Shown: positions 1-10,321 of the stretch, piece by piece | Layout: every line of letters starts with the position of its first letter | Numbering within the stretch: position 1 is the first letter of the stretch | Source of the DNA: Mycoplasma_N cavipharyngis | GTDB lineage: Bacteria; Bacillota_I; Bacilli_A; Mycoplasmatales; Mycoplasmoidaceae | Length of the DNA stretch: 64,000 bases | NCBI RefSeq assembly: GCF_042984175.1 | Contig: NZ_CP155569.1 | Coordinates: 1 to 64,000, forward strand | Direction of reading: 5' to 3' | Position numbers and translations under genes: made by a program | The notes under the pieces: generated by a model | What the model was told of the DNA's origin: nothing | What the model saw: only the letters and a program-made list of their open reading frames with translations | The model's database searches: none

Positions 1-21
1 AAGCAATCATCATTGATTAAT

Positions 22-1443
22 ATGAATATTTATAAAAAAGATAAAATTTGAGAATTAATTTTAGAAGAATTAAGTCATCAAATTGATAATAACATTTATT
101 TAAAAAATTTTATTAATTGTAAAATCGATTTTAATGAAAAAAAAGGTTTAACAATTTATGGTTCAAAAATTAATATTGCCTTACTAAAAAATGATTTTTA
201 TTCGCAATTAAGTGCAGCAGCAGAAAAAGTCTTAAATACTAAAACTAAAATTGATTTTGTCATTATTAAACCAATTGATCATCATGGTGAAATTAGTCCT
301 GAGTTACTAACTAAACAAGAAGAGTTAGGAATTGCTAGTTTTGATCTTGAAGAAGTTAATAAACCAGAAATCGTTTTTGATCAAATGTTAGAAAAAGACT
401 TTTATCAATATGATAATTTCATTATTCATGAAGGTAATAAGTTTGCTGTTGAAATTGGACGAGGTTTTATTGACAATCTTAGTAACAAACTAATTAAAAT
501 TTGTTTTTTTTATGGTGGAATTGGAGTTGGTAAAACTCATTTTGCTTTTTCACTAATTAACTATGCTAAAAAAATTTTTAAAAACAGTAAAAAGATTTTA
601 TATTTTGATAGTTTTAAACTAACTTTAGAATATAACAACTTACTAAAAAACAAAGATTTTGATTTTCAAACTTTTATTGATAAATATTCTAAATGTGATT
701 TACTAATTATTGATGATTTACAAAAATTTCAAGAATTAATTAAAGTTAATACTATTTTGTTTAACTTAATTGAATATATGTCAAAAAATGATAAAAAAAT
801 TATTTTCTTCTCTTCTGAACGAGTTCAAGATTTAGTTGGTTTTGATGAAGCATTAAGATCAAGAATTTTATCAGGCAGACAATGTGAAATTAAAAAACCA
901 AATCCTGATGCAATTAAAATTCTAATTAAAAGTTATATTGATAAAGTTGCACCAAACTTAAAAATTACTGATGGTGCAATTAACTACTTAGCATTTTTAT
1001 TAGGTAAAGACATTCGAGTTGTTTTTGGTCATCTATCAACTTTATTGTTTTATTTAGTTACAGGTAAGCAACTGATTATGGTTGATAGTAAAACAGTTGA
1101 AACAGTAATTGAGCAAACAGGAATTATTGGTACGATTCCTAAAAATGGTATTGATAATGAATATAATTACATTCAACGAATTTGTGAAAAACTAAATGTT
1201 AATCTTGAAGAAATTTTAAGTCCATCACGTAAACAAGATATTGTTAATAATCGTAATATTATTGCTTATATTCTCAAAACTGAAATGAAGTATAGTTTAG
1301 CTAAAATTGGTAAAATTTTACAAAGAGATCATAGTACAATTAGAAACTCATTAAACCAAATTAAATTGGAATTTAAAAATAATAAACATTTTAAAGACTA
1401 TATTAAAAGTATTACTCCCTCAATTAATTCAACTGATAACTAA
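22..1443 (+). CDS. dnaA: Chromosomal replication initiator protein DnaA
   Basis: DnaA binds DnaA boxes at oriC, opens the duplex and loads the replicative helicase. The reading frame starts at ATG 22; an in-frame TGA at codon 10 is read as Trp, and the frame then stays open to 1443, giving about 473 residues, normal for the family. The AAA+ Walker A (GGIGVGKTH) is encoded near 510-540 and Walker B (LLIIDDL) near 700-720. The C-terminal DNA-binding domain has the DnaA signature RDHSTIRNS near 1330. Two DnaA boxes lie directly downstream, as expected beside an origin. A shorter start at 385 would remove domain I and part of the linker, so I prefer 22. Identity is certain. Confidence 0.97.
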
Positions 1444-1660
1444 AAATTTGAATTAGTTATTCACAAATTACTCCTACTTTTGTGGATAATTACTCTTTGG
1501 GAAAACTTATTTGACAATAATTAAATTATTATTTATATATTTATTTTAATTATTTATTATATTTATTTTCTTAAATTATAAATAGATATTTAAAACCTAA
1601 TCTTAAAAATCTTCTTATACAATTAATCTTATTAAGTAATAAATTAATAAAAGAATAAAT
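1444..1660. other. oriC: Putative chromosomal origin oriC with two DnaA boxes
   Basis: The spacer after dnaA contains TTATTCACA at 1457-1465 and TGTGGATAA at 1481-1489, the latter being the reverse complement of the consensus TTATCCACA. The boxes face each other about 15 bases apart. Directly after them comes a stretch of almost pure A/T (about 1505-1640), suitable as an unwinding element. A TTGACA at about 1511 is followed by A/T-rich sequence and could instead be a promoter for the small downstream gene. The position between dnaA and dnaN and the box pair make this the best origin candidate. The exact limits are inferred. Confidence 0.8.
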
Positions 1661-1671
1661 AATATCACTAT

Positions 1672-1803
1672 ATGGGTCGTAGATGAAAGAGAAGATTAAG
1701 AAGAAGAAGAAAACCAAGATCACCAGAAGAAGTTTTATTATTAATAGTTAGTACTGGGATTGCAATTATTATTGCTATTATTGTTACTATTGCAATAAAA
1801 TAA
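1672..1803 (+). CDS. Small Arg-rich single-pass membrane protein (43 aa), unknown function
   Basis: ATG 1672 opens a 43-codon frame ending with TAA at 1801-1803; one TGA is read as Trp. The first about 17 residues are dominated by Arg and Lys (MGRRWKRRLRRRRKPRSPEE). After a short acidic turn, about 22 residues are almost entirely Ile, Val, Ala and Leu, ending in Lys, which is a clear transmembrane helix. The positive-inside rule would place the Arg-rich head in the cytoplasm. It sits between the DnaA boxes and dnaN. It is not ribosomal protein L34, which has no hydrophobic tail. I do not recognise the family; a DNA- or RNA-binding membrane tether is only a guess. Confidence 0.6.
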
Positions 1804-1925
1804 AACTTAATAACGATATCAAAATTAGCATTAGTAAATAAATTTATATCAGATATAATTACTAAATTACTTTATCTTAAAACCTTAAGATATTTTATTA
1901 ATAAGAGTTTATTTTAATTATTAGC

Positions 1926-3068
1926 ATGAAATTAAAAATCTCACTAAAAAACTTTAAAAAAATTAAAAATATTGCTAATATCTCAATTTCTAATTATTGG
2001 TTTAGAAGAGAGAGTGAAGGCGTTTTAATTATTTGTGAAAATAAGTATTTATCAGTATATGCTTCAGATAGTTTAATGAATGTTAAGTTTCGTATTCCTG
2101 AAGATAAAGATTCACTTCAGATTATTCAAGAAGGTAAAATTTTTATTGACGCTAAAATTTTAATTAATCTAATCGAACACTTAACAGATGATTATGTTGA
2201 GATTTTTAAAACTGAAAGTGATAATTTTCAACTAAATTGTGGTTCATATAATTGTAGTTTATCTTCATACAACCAACCTAACTTTAAGTTTGAAGATTTT
2301 GATACAACTAATTATCAAAAAATCGATTTTGAAAAAAGTTTTTTAAAAGAAATTTATTTACGCTTTAAAGACTTTGTTAAACAAAACAATGAAAACTATA
2401 CAAGCAACGTTAATAACAGCATTATTGCAATTAATTTTAAGAACGTTGATAAACAATTAAAAATTTTAAGTACTGATGCTTATAGTGTTGTTTATGGTTG
2501 TTTTGCTCATGATAGTCTTGATTTTGAATTTAACATTATTCCATCAGTAATTAATAAAATTTTACGATTAGTTAATGAAAATGAGCAAATAATCGAATTT
2601 TATTTAAACAAAAATAACTTAATTATTAAAAAAGATGATGTTTGTATTAAATCACGTTTAATTGATGAAACATATCCATCAATTATTCATTGGTTTGAAA
2701 AAGAATATGATCGTAAAATCGTTGTTAATAAAAATAACTTAATTGATGCAATTGATCGTAGCTCACTTTTAAGTGATAGTTTACCAAAAATTATTTGTTG
2801 TGAAATTGCTGGAAACAAATTGATTATTGAAAATAAGGGTAGTCAACGCGGTTCATCTAAAGAAGAAATTATTGTTAAAAATATTACTAAAAAGAATATT
2901 TCAATTTCTTTTGATTCACAAAAACTAAAAGCCTTATTACGTAATATTGATTCTGAAAGTGTGATTTTAGCACTAACTGAACCAACTCAACCAACAATTA
3001 TTAAGCCACTTAATACTGATTGTCCCTATCAAGAAATCATTTTACCAACAAGAAACCACCATCAATAA
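1926..3068 (+). CDS. dnaN: DNA polymerase III beta subunit (sliding clamp)
   Basis: The 380-residue protein begins MKLKISLKNFKKIKNI and has the three-domain clamp layout and usual length (about 370-380). Recognisable stretches include the central ILSTDAYSVVYG and the SFDSQKLKALLRNI near the end, comparable to the conserved clamp segment before the C-terminal P-x-R-x motif. The chain ends with EIILPTRNHHQ, where LPTR corresponds to the usual LPxR. The ring tethers DNA polymerase III to DNA. The gene follows dnaA and oriC, the standard bacterial order. Start ATG 1926 has no strong Shine-Dalgarno sequence, common in this genome. Confidence 0.95.
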   Translation: MKLKISLKNFKKIKNIANISISNYWFRRESEGVLIICENKYLSVYASDSLMNVKFRIPEDKDSLQIIQEGKIFIDAKILINLIEHLTDDYVEIFKTESDNFQLNCGSYNCSLSSYNQPNFKFEDFDTTNYQKIDFEKSFLKEIYLRFKDFVKQNNENYTSNVNNSIIAINFKNVDKQLKILSTDAYSVVYGCFAHDSLDFEFNIIPSVINKILRLVNENEQIIEFYLNKNNLIIKKDDVCIKSRLIDETYPSIIHWFEKEYDRKIVVNKNNLIDAIDRSSLLSDSLPKIICCEIAGNKLIIENKGSQRGSSKEEIIVKNITKKNISISFDSQKLKALLRNIDSESVILALTEPTQPTIIKPLNTDCPYQEIILPTRNHHQ

Positions 3069-3239
3069 TTAGTATATTTAACTGAACAACTTAATATAAG
3101 TTAGTAACTAAATTAATAATGTGATATAATAACTTAATTACTATCTTCTTAAATTTATTAAATTTAAGAAATTAGTAATAACTTATCAAAATAAGATTTA
3201 ATATAAGTTTAGTTTATCTATCTTTCAGTTAAGTTTGTT

Positions 3240-4961
3240 ATGAATCGCACGACGACCGCCAAAATTGGCTTTTTTACTTTATTTGCAATGTTTGTTGGAT
3301 CTGTTATTGGAATTGGGATCTTTCTAAAAAACGGTTCTGTCTTTAAGTCTTCAGAATTTAATCCAACATCAATTCTTTTAGCCTGAATTATTTCTACTTT
3401 AATTTGTTTAGTTACAGCTCTTAGTTATGCTGAAATCGGCTTATCCTCATTTTCGCGTTTGGGCCTTGGGCGCTGATCAGAAAAATATGGTGGTAAAGGC
3501 TTAGGTTATTTTGTTAAGTTTAACTTACCAATTTTCTACTATGGCTTACTACTACCAGGAATTTCATATTATTCAGCAGAAATGTTATTATTAAACTTTA
3601 CTGCTGTTAATGGTGGCATTTTAAAAGATGGTTTAGGTCAGTATTCAACAGTTAGTTTAGTTGTTTTCTTAGGAACAGCACTATACCTAATTTTTTTAAT
3701 TCTTAACTATATTTCTTTGAAATTATCAGGACACTTTCAAAAATTTAGTTTAGTTGTTAAATTTATTCCATTAATTGCCGTGGTTATTTTTGGAGTTGTT
3801 TTTGGTGCAATTTCACCAAAAAGCAGTTTATTCTTTATTGAAAACAATCCTTCAGCAAATCCTAATATTGCAATAAAACCATTTAACTTTAATGCTGTTA
3901 TTATTGGCTTACCTGGAATTTTATTTGCTTTTGATTCATTTTTAAACTTTGGCCCACTTGTGCCTAGCATGGAAAACCCAAGAAAAAAACTACCAATTTT
4001 AATTACTGTTTCAATTGTGACAATTGGTGCTGTTTATATTCTAATTACTATTGCCCAAATTTTAGTTCATGAAGGAATTTCTTGAAACGTTTTCAATCCT
4101 ACTTTATTACAAGAAGCTTTTGGTGTTAGCAAATCTACTGCAGAAAGTATTTCTGGAGGAATTACTCAAGCCTTTTTTGCGCTAATTTTAATTTCTGTAT
4201 TAGGAGTATTAAACGGTTTTGCTGCATCAAGCATTAAACTATTTGCTGGAACAGTTGCTGAACAGAAAATTGTTGGTACTACTTGGTTATTAGAAAAAGC
4301 TAGAGGAAATGAAGATTTAGCAGGATTATACTTACAACTAATTATTTCGATTTTCTGATCATTAGTTTATATTGCTGTTATTTATGGCTTTAATAGTGAT
4401 GTTTATATTGATGGACTAACAAATGCGCCAACTTTATTCTTCTTTTTAATTTATGGTTTATTACCATTATTATCAGCAGTAGAAAAAATTAAGTTACGAG
4501 TTAAAAAAGATCGTAGATTTTGGATTCATATTACTTTCTGTATTATCTCTTTTTTAGGTTGTTGGTTAATTGTTTTCTATCAAACATTTTATGTTTTCAT
4601 TATTAGTGCTCTTAAAAATTCTAACCAAACAGTTCAACAAGCTTTAGGTTGAGGTGGATTTGCTGATCTAACACCAACATCACCAGCTAATTATGAATCA
4701 GTTGCTTATGTTTTCATTGGTTTAGGCGTTGTGTTCTTGTTTTTACCATTATTAAACAAATTAATTATGGCAATTGTTAAATGACATTCTGATCGTGGTG
4801 ATAGTGATGAAGCAATTTTTAAAGTTGAAGCACATAAAGAATTTAAAACTAACTATCCTAAACGTAGTTTTTCTAATCCAAACATTTCCAAACAAATTCG
4901 TCAGAACTTAAACTATGGTCTATCTAGTTTTGAAGAATTTATTCATAATAAAAGAAAATAA
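3240..4961 (+). CDS. APC-superfamily amino-acid permease
   Basis: ATG 3240 to TAA 4961 encodes about 573 residues with several TGA-Trp codons. The N-terminus carries the hallmark of amino-acid/polyamine/organocation permeases: a first helix with GSVIGIGIF, where backbone atoms of the GxG turn bind substrate. About twelve hydrophobic segments follow. A segment around 3900-3970 (PGILFAFDSFLNFGPLVPSMENPRKKLP) matches the helix 6 region plus the conserved E-x-P-R/K loop of the family. The C-terminal about 70 residues are charged and cytoplasmic. Substrate cannot be read from sequence. The gene lies between dnaN and the S4-domain gene, which are neighbours in many Firmicutes. Confidence 0.9.
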
Positions 4962-4996
4962 TTAAACCTAAAAGTTAATTGATTATTTTTAATATT

Positions 4997-5033
4997 AACC
5001 ACCTTTTAAGTAAGCAGTTGAAGGTGGTTTTTA
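4997..5033 (+). terminator. Rho-independent terminator after the permease gene
   Basis: AACCACCTT at 4997-5005 pairs with AAGGTGGTT at 5021-5029, followed by a short run of T. It lies 35 bases after the permease stop. It also lies immediately before the S4-domain start at 5036, so it decides the start of that gene: an ATG at 4979 would put this hairpin inside the coding region. Confidence 0.75.
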
Positions 5034-5035
5034 TT

Positions 5036-5281
5036 ATGCCATCAAACAAAAAAAGAAAAATTGAATTTATGCAAGAAGTTATTGTTAAAACAAGTTATAT
5101 TAAATTATCACAACTACTAAAATTAGTAGGCATAATTAGTTCTGGTCATCAAGCCAAACAGTATTTACTAAAAGAAAAAGTAATGATTAATAATCAAATT
5201 AGAACTGAACGTGGTGCCAAAATTTATCCTAATGACATTGTAATAATCAATAATCAAAAATTTATTATTAAACAAGGTTAA
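5036..5281 (+). CDS. yaaA: S4-domain RNA-binding protein, YaaA/RlbA type
   Basis: This is an 81-residue protein from ATG 5036, which follows the terminator hairpin; the in-frame ATG at 4979 lies upstream of the hairpin and is unlikely to be used. The core reads IKLSQLLKLVGIISSGHQAK and then LLKEKVMINNQ, the pattern of the S4 fold that contacts structured RNA. The small stand-alone S4 protein YaaA is encoded between dnaN and gyrB in Bacillus and many relatives, often with recF. Here recF is absent and gyrB follows. The precise role of the family (ribosome-associated RNA binding) is not well defined. Confidence 0.8.
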   Translation: MPSNKKRKIEFMQEVIVKTSYIKLSQLLKLVGIISSGHQAKQYLLKEKVMINNQIRTERGAKIYPNDIVIINNQKFIIKQG

Positions 5282-5688
5282 ATTAATCGTTTTTTAGCAA
5301 CAATTATAACCAAAAAATCACTTATTTTTTAGTTAAAAAATTCTGCTTTATTTTCGACTCATTTTTAAGTCAAAAATAGGGCTAAAAATAAGGGGTCAAA
5401 ACTGCATTTTATTAAGGTATAGAAAGGATTTAATGATATAATTAGAACTAAGAAAAATATCATTTTTATTGAGTTAAAAAATTAGTAAATTTTTGGATTA
5501 TTTAGACTAAATAAAAGCTATAAAAATTTTGTTAATTTTTTTCCAAATAATTGTTGCAATTTTTACTGCATTTTTTTTCTTCAAAAAGTGATATTTTTCA
5601 TAATAAATTAATGAATCAATAATTAATGATATTGATTATTGATTAAATTAATTAGTAAAAAAATTAAGGTAATTTCATTAAATCAATA
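5282..5688 (+). promoter_or_regulatory. gyrB upstream region with promoter and long inverted repeat
   Basis: These 407 bases hold no gene. A TATAAT at 5437-5442 is a good -10 box for gyrB-gyrA, about 240 bases before the gyrB start, which implies a long leader. Within that leader, GAAAAATATCA-TTTTT at 5452-5467 is the near-perfect complement of 5583-5599, so the transcript could close into a long-range stem of about 16 pairs around a 115-base loop. No known riboswitch is recognised. Upstream, about 5340-5400, is a mixed A/T- and G-rich stretch with small imperfect repeats. Confidence 0.5.
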
Positions 5689-7662
5689 ATGAGTGAAAAT
5701 AATAAACAAAATTTATCTAATCCAAAAGATAAATATGATCATAGTGCGATTCGTGTTCTTAAAGGCTTAGAAGGGATTCGCATTCGTCCAGGAATGTATA
5801 TTGGTGATACAGGAGAAAATGGTTTACACCATTTAATATGAGAAGCGATTGATAATGCTGTTGATGAAGCATCCCATGGTTATGGAAAGGAAATTGTTGT
5901 TCGACTTAAAGCTAATAAAGTTGTTTCAGTAACTGATTATGGTCGTGGTATTCCTGTTGATATTCATCCTGATACTAATATTTCAACATTAGAAACAGTT
6001 CTAACAACAGTCCATTCTGGTGGGAAGTTTAATAATAACACTTACACCCATTCTGGTGGAACTAATGGGGTTGGAATCACTTGTGTTAATGCTCTTTCAG
6101 AATGGCTTGAAGTAAATGTTTATCGTGATGGGAAAAAATACCAAGCGATTTTTACTGATGGTGGTAAAATCAAGCAAGCAACAAAAGTAATTAGTGAAGA
6201 CATTGGTTCAAGAACAGGAACAGAAATTAGTTGAAAAATTGATGATACTATTTTTGATCCTGAAACTAAATATAATTCTGATGATATTAGCAATCGTTTA
6301 AAAGATTTGGCCTATTTAAATCCAGGAATTAAATTTGTTTTAATTCAAGAAGAAATTAACAAAGAAAACGCTTGAGAATCAGAAAATGGTATTGTTGATT
6401 GAATTAAAGAAATTAATAGTACTACTGATCGTCAAGGCTTGAATGGTGTTCCAATTATTTCTGGATCATCTACTTCAGCAATTAATAACTTAAAAGTTAA
6501 TTTTGCCTTTCAGTATGTTAAAAATCTTGATCCAAAAATTGATGATTTTTCTAACAACATTGCTTTTTCTAACAACATTCATAACAAAAACGGTGGCGCG
6601 CACATTAAAGGATTTAAAAACGGATTATCTAAAGTAGTGAAAAAATGAATGTTAGATGATAAATTAATTAAAAACAGTAATGAAATTAAACAAGAAGATG
6701 TTACTAGTCCACTAATAGCAATTATTTCAGTTTATTCTTCTGATCGTAATTACAAAAACCAAACTAAAGATGAATGACCTTCACCAAAAAGTATTAAACC
6801 AATTGAATATATTGTTGCTGAACAATTTGAACGTTATTTATTAGAAAACCCCCAACAACGAAAATTAATTTTTGAAAGAATTATTGAGCAACGTAACTGA
6901 AGGCTAAAACTTGATCGCGATAAAGAAACCCAACGTAAAACATTATTAGATTCATTTAGTTCCCTACCTGGAAAACTAGCAGATTGTTCTACTAAAGACC
7001 CAAGTATTTCTGAACTTTATATTGTCGAAGGTGATTCTGCTGGTGGATCAGCCAAAAGCGGTCGTGAACGTGAGTTTCAAGCAATTTTACCCTTAAAAGG
7101 AAAAATTTTAAATACTGAAAAAAAGAGTGATACTAGCAGTTTTTCAAATAATGAAGAAATTAAAAGTTTAATTAATGCGATTGGTTGTCAGTATAGTGAT
7201 AGTTTTAACTTAAAAAAACTCCGTTATAACAAAATTATCATTATGACTGATGCTGATGTTGATGGCTTACACATTCGCATTTTATTACTAACTTTCTTTT
7301 ATCGTAACATGAGACAATTAATTGATGCTGGTCATGTTTATATTGCTCAACCACCACTGTTTCGAATTAGTTACACTAAGAAAAATTTGTATTTAGCAAC
7401 AGAAGAATTATTAGAAGAATATAAAAACAAGCATCAAAATGAACGATATGAAGTTAGTCGTTTTAAAGGATTAGGTGAAATGTCACCAGAACAGTTGTGA
7501 GAAACAACAATGGATCCAAAAAACCGCACACTTTTAAAAGTAAATATTGCCGATGCAATTAATGCTGATCAAATGTTCTCTGCACTCATGGGAACTGATA
7601 CTAAACCAAGAAAAGAATTTATTTTAAAAAACGATAAAGAAATTAAAGATTTAGATATCTAA
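5689..7662 (+). CDS. gyrB: DNA gyrase subunit B
   Basis: ATG 5689 to TAA 7662 encodes 657 residues; internal TGA codons are Trp. The N-terminal GHKL ATPase is clear: LEGIRIRPGMYIGDTGENG, AIDNAVDEA with the catalytic Glu/Asn helix, and the ATP lid glycines in THSGGTNGVGIT. The TOPRIM domain shows EGDSAGGSAKSGR and the metal-binding DADVDG with the following LHIR. The C-terminal end has RFKGLGEMSPEQLWETTMDP, typical for type IIA topoisomerases. With GyrA it makes the ATP-driven negative supercoiling enzyme. gyrA starts 9 bases downstream, so the two are cotranscribed. The EGDSAGGSAKSGR and QLWETTMDP forms favour gyrase over topoisomerase IV. Confidence 0.95.
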
Positions 7663-7671
7663 TTACAAATA

Positions 7672-10296
7672 ATGAATAACAAAAATAACAAACAAAATAA
7701 AATTGATAATATTGCTGCATCATTAAGTTTGTCAAAAATTAATCCAGTTGAAATTACTGAAGAATTAAGTCGTTCGTTTCTAACTTATTCAATGTCAGTA
7801 ATTACTTCAAGAGCTTTACCTGAAGTTCGTGATGGTTTAAAACCAGTTCATCGTCGCATTTTATATACAGCTTTTGTTGAAAAATTAACTAGTGATAAAC
7901 GTTTTCGTAAATCAGCAAACTTAGTTGGGATGGTAATGGGGTTTTATCACCCTCATGGTGATGGTTCAATTTATCAAGCTTTAGTTCGTTTAGCCCAAAA
8001 TTTTTCAATGCGCTATCCCTTAATTGAAGGGCAAGGTAATTTTGGTTCGATTGATGGTGATGCTGCTGCTGCAATGCGTTATACTGAATCACGACTTTCA
8101 AAAATTGGTGAATTATTTTTAGAAGGAATTGATGAAGATACTGTTGATTTTATTGATAATTATGATGGCACTAGAAAAGAACCAACAGTTTTACCAACAG
8201 TTGTTCCTAATATTCTAATTAATGGGATTCAAGGGATTGCTGTAGGAATGGCTTCAAATATTCCCCCACACAACTTAATTGAAGTTTGTAATGGTGCTCA
8301 AGCCTTATTAAAAAACCCTAATATTACTAGTAGTGAACTAAACCAATACATTTTAGGTCCTGATTTTCCAACAGGTGGTGAGATTCATAATGTTGATGGG
8401 ATTGAAAACTATTTTGCTACTGGACGTGGTAGTTTTAAAAACCGTTCTAAAACCCATTTTGAAAAAATTAATAATCACAATTGTATTGTTGTCACTGAAA
8501 TTCCTTACATTATAACTAAAGAGAGTTTAATTAAACGAATTGTTAGTTTAGCAAGACCTAAAGCTAATGAACCAATTGTTGAAGGAATTAAAGATAAAAT
8601 CGATGACATTAATGATGAATCAAGTAATCGTGATGGCATTAGATTAATTATTAAACTAAAAAAAGATGCTAATCCTGATTTGGTTTTAAATGCCTTATAC
8701 CGTCACAGTCCCTTACAGTGTAATTTTTCAGTTAATTTAACTGTCATTGTTGATCAAAAACCAAAAGTATTGGGCATTAAAGCAGTTTTAGAATTATATT
8801 TAAAACACCAGTATCAAGTATTAGTGCGCAAAACTAATTTTAATTTAACTAAATTTAAAAAACGCATGCACATTCTTGAAGGTAGAAAAGTTGTTGCTGA
8901 TCATATGAATGATATTATTAAAATCATTCAAGAATCTGATCATGTTGAAATTGATTTAACTAATCTTTATCAGTTATCAAAAGAACAAATTAAAGATATT
9001 CTAGATTTACCTTTAAAAAATTTGCAAAAAATCGAACGACAAAAATTATTAGAAAATATTGCTGAATTACAACAAAACATTATTGATCACCAATTGATTT
9101 TAGACTCACATGAAAAACAAACAGAAATTATTAATGAGAAAATTGAAACAATTAAAAATAAATATGGTGATCCAAGAAAAACAGTGATTTATCACAATTC
9201 CACAGGCAGAATTGATAATCTAACTTTAATTCCTAATACTCCAGTTGTGATTACTTTATCTGATAAGGGTTTTCTAAAACGTACTACAATTGATGATTAT
9301 CGCACTACTAATCGTGGTGGAGTTGGTGTTAGAGCTAATGCGATGTATTCAGAAGACTTCATTAAAATGGTTTTAGTTGCTAATGCTCATGATCAATTAT
9401 TCTTTTTTAGTACTAAGGGAAAAGTTTATACTGCTCCAGTGCATAAGATTGAAAAAACTGAACGAGTTGCTAAAGGAAAAACTGTTAAAGAACTTTTTAA
9501 ATCATTAGAAGATAATGAAAAAATTGCAACTGTTTTAGTCAATCAGTCAAACTTAAATCCTGAAACTAGTTATTTAGTATTTGCAACTAAAAAAGGAATT
9601 GTTAAAAAAACTAGTTTAGCTCATTTTATTAAAATTAATAGTAATGGTAAAAAAGCGATTACTCTTAATGAGGATGATGAATTATTATTCGTCTTTTTTG
9701 CAACTGATCAAGATGATATTTTATTAGCATCATCACAAAACCGCATGAACCGTTTTGCAGCGAAAAACTTACGCGCGTATGGCCGAACTGCTATGGGAGT
9801 ACGTGGTATTAACTTAGCAGCAAATGATCAGTTAATTTCAGCATCTTCAACTCAAAGTGGTCATTTAGTATTATCAATTAGTGAAAATGGCATTGGTAAA
9901 TTATCTGAAGTTAAAGATTTTAGATTAACTAAGCGAAACTCTAAAGGTTTAATTGCCCAAAAATCGAACGAAAAAGCGGGTAAAATGATTATGTGCTTAA
10001 TTGTTCATGGTAATGAAGACTTATTTTTAATTACTGATAAAGGTTATACTAACCGTTTTAATATTAGTAGTTTAAAAGTTCAAGCACGAAATACGACTGG
10101 AGTTAAACTATTAAACATGGAAAAATTAAATGATCAAAAAATTGTTTATGCAACTAAATATTTTGATCCTGAAAACCAAAAAAACCAATCTGAAATTGAA
10201 GTGAATGCTAGTGATGTTAATAAAGAAACTAATCATGATTTAGAACAAAATGATCAAATAGGAAATGATGATTTTGATAATGATCATAATTTTTAG
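7672..10296 (+). CDS. gyrA: DNA gyrase subunit A
   Basis: The 874-residue subunit carries the DNA-breakage domain. The quinolone-resistance region and catalytic tyrosine are visible: HPHGDGSIYQALVRLAQ and AAAMRYTESRLS, with the active Tyr in RYTE. The C-terminal beta-pinwheel carries the GyrA box, recognisable in AYGRTAMGVRGI, which separates it from ParC. The last about 50 residues are acidic and Asn/Asp-rich, a tail found in many GyrA proteins. The quinolone-region positions following DG read S-I-Y-Q, i.e. Ser at the first resistance position. The gene sits 9 bases after gyrB. Confidence 0.96.
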   Translation: MNNKNNKQNKIDNIAASLSLSKINPVEITEELSRSFLTYSMSVITSRALPEVRDGLKPVHRRILYTAFVEKLTSDKRFRKSANLVGMVMGFYHPHGDGSIYQALVRLAQNFSMRYPLIEGQGNFGSIDGDAAAAMRYTESRLSKIGELFLEGIDEDTVDFIDNYDGTRKEPTVLPTVVPNILINGIQGIAVGMASNIPPHNLIEVCNGAQALLKNPNITSSELNQYILGPDFPTGGEIHNVDGIENYFATGRGSFKNRSKTHFEKINNHNCIVVTEIPYIITKESLIKRIVSLARPKANEPIVEGIKDKIDDINDESSNRDGIRLIIKLKKDANPDLVLNALYRHSPLQCNFSVNLTVIVDQKPKVLGIKAVLELYLKHQYQVLVRKTNFNLTKFKKRMHILEGRKVVADHMNDIIKIIQESDHVEIDLTNLYQLSKEQIKDILDLPLKNLQKIERQKLLENIAELQQNIIDHQLILDSHEKQTEIINEKIETIKNKYGDPRKTVIYHNSTGRIDNLTLIPNTPVVITLSDKGFLKRTTIDDYRTTNRGGVGVRANAMYSEDFIKMVLVANAHDQLFFFSTKGKVYTAPVHKIEKTERVAKGKTVKELFKSLEDNEKIATVLVNQSNLNPETSYLVFATKKGIVKKTSLAHFIKINSNGKKAITLNEDDELLFVFFATDQDDILLASSQNRMNRFAAKNLRAYGRTAMGVRGINLAANDQLISASSTQSGHLVLSISENGIGKLSEVKDFRLTKRNSKGLIAQKSNEKAGKMIMCLIVHGNEDLFLITDKGYTNRFNISSLKVQARNTTGVKLLNMEKLNDQKIVYATKYFDPENQKNQSEIEVNASDVNKETNHDLEQNDQIGNDDFDNDHNF

Positions 10297-10321
10297 AAAA
10301 AAACTTATTTAAAAATAATTT

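Noticed and set aside
1..1443. dnaA starting at 385
   Set aside because: The same frame is open to ATG 22 and encodes domain I and the linker with TGA as Trp.
1672..1803. Ribosomal protein L34 (rpmH), often found next to dnaA
   Set aside because: The Arg-rich head is suggestive, but the second half is a hydrophobic helix and the L34 consensus is absent.
7243..7500. Separate small topoisomerase-like genes in gyrB
   Set aside because: The pieces are one gyrB frame divided by TGA codons that encode Trp in this organism.
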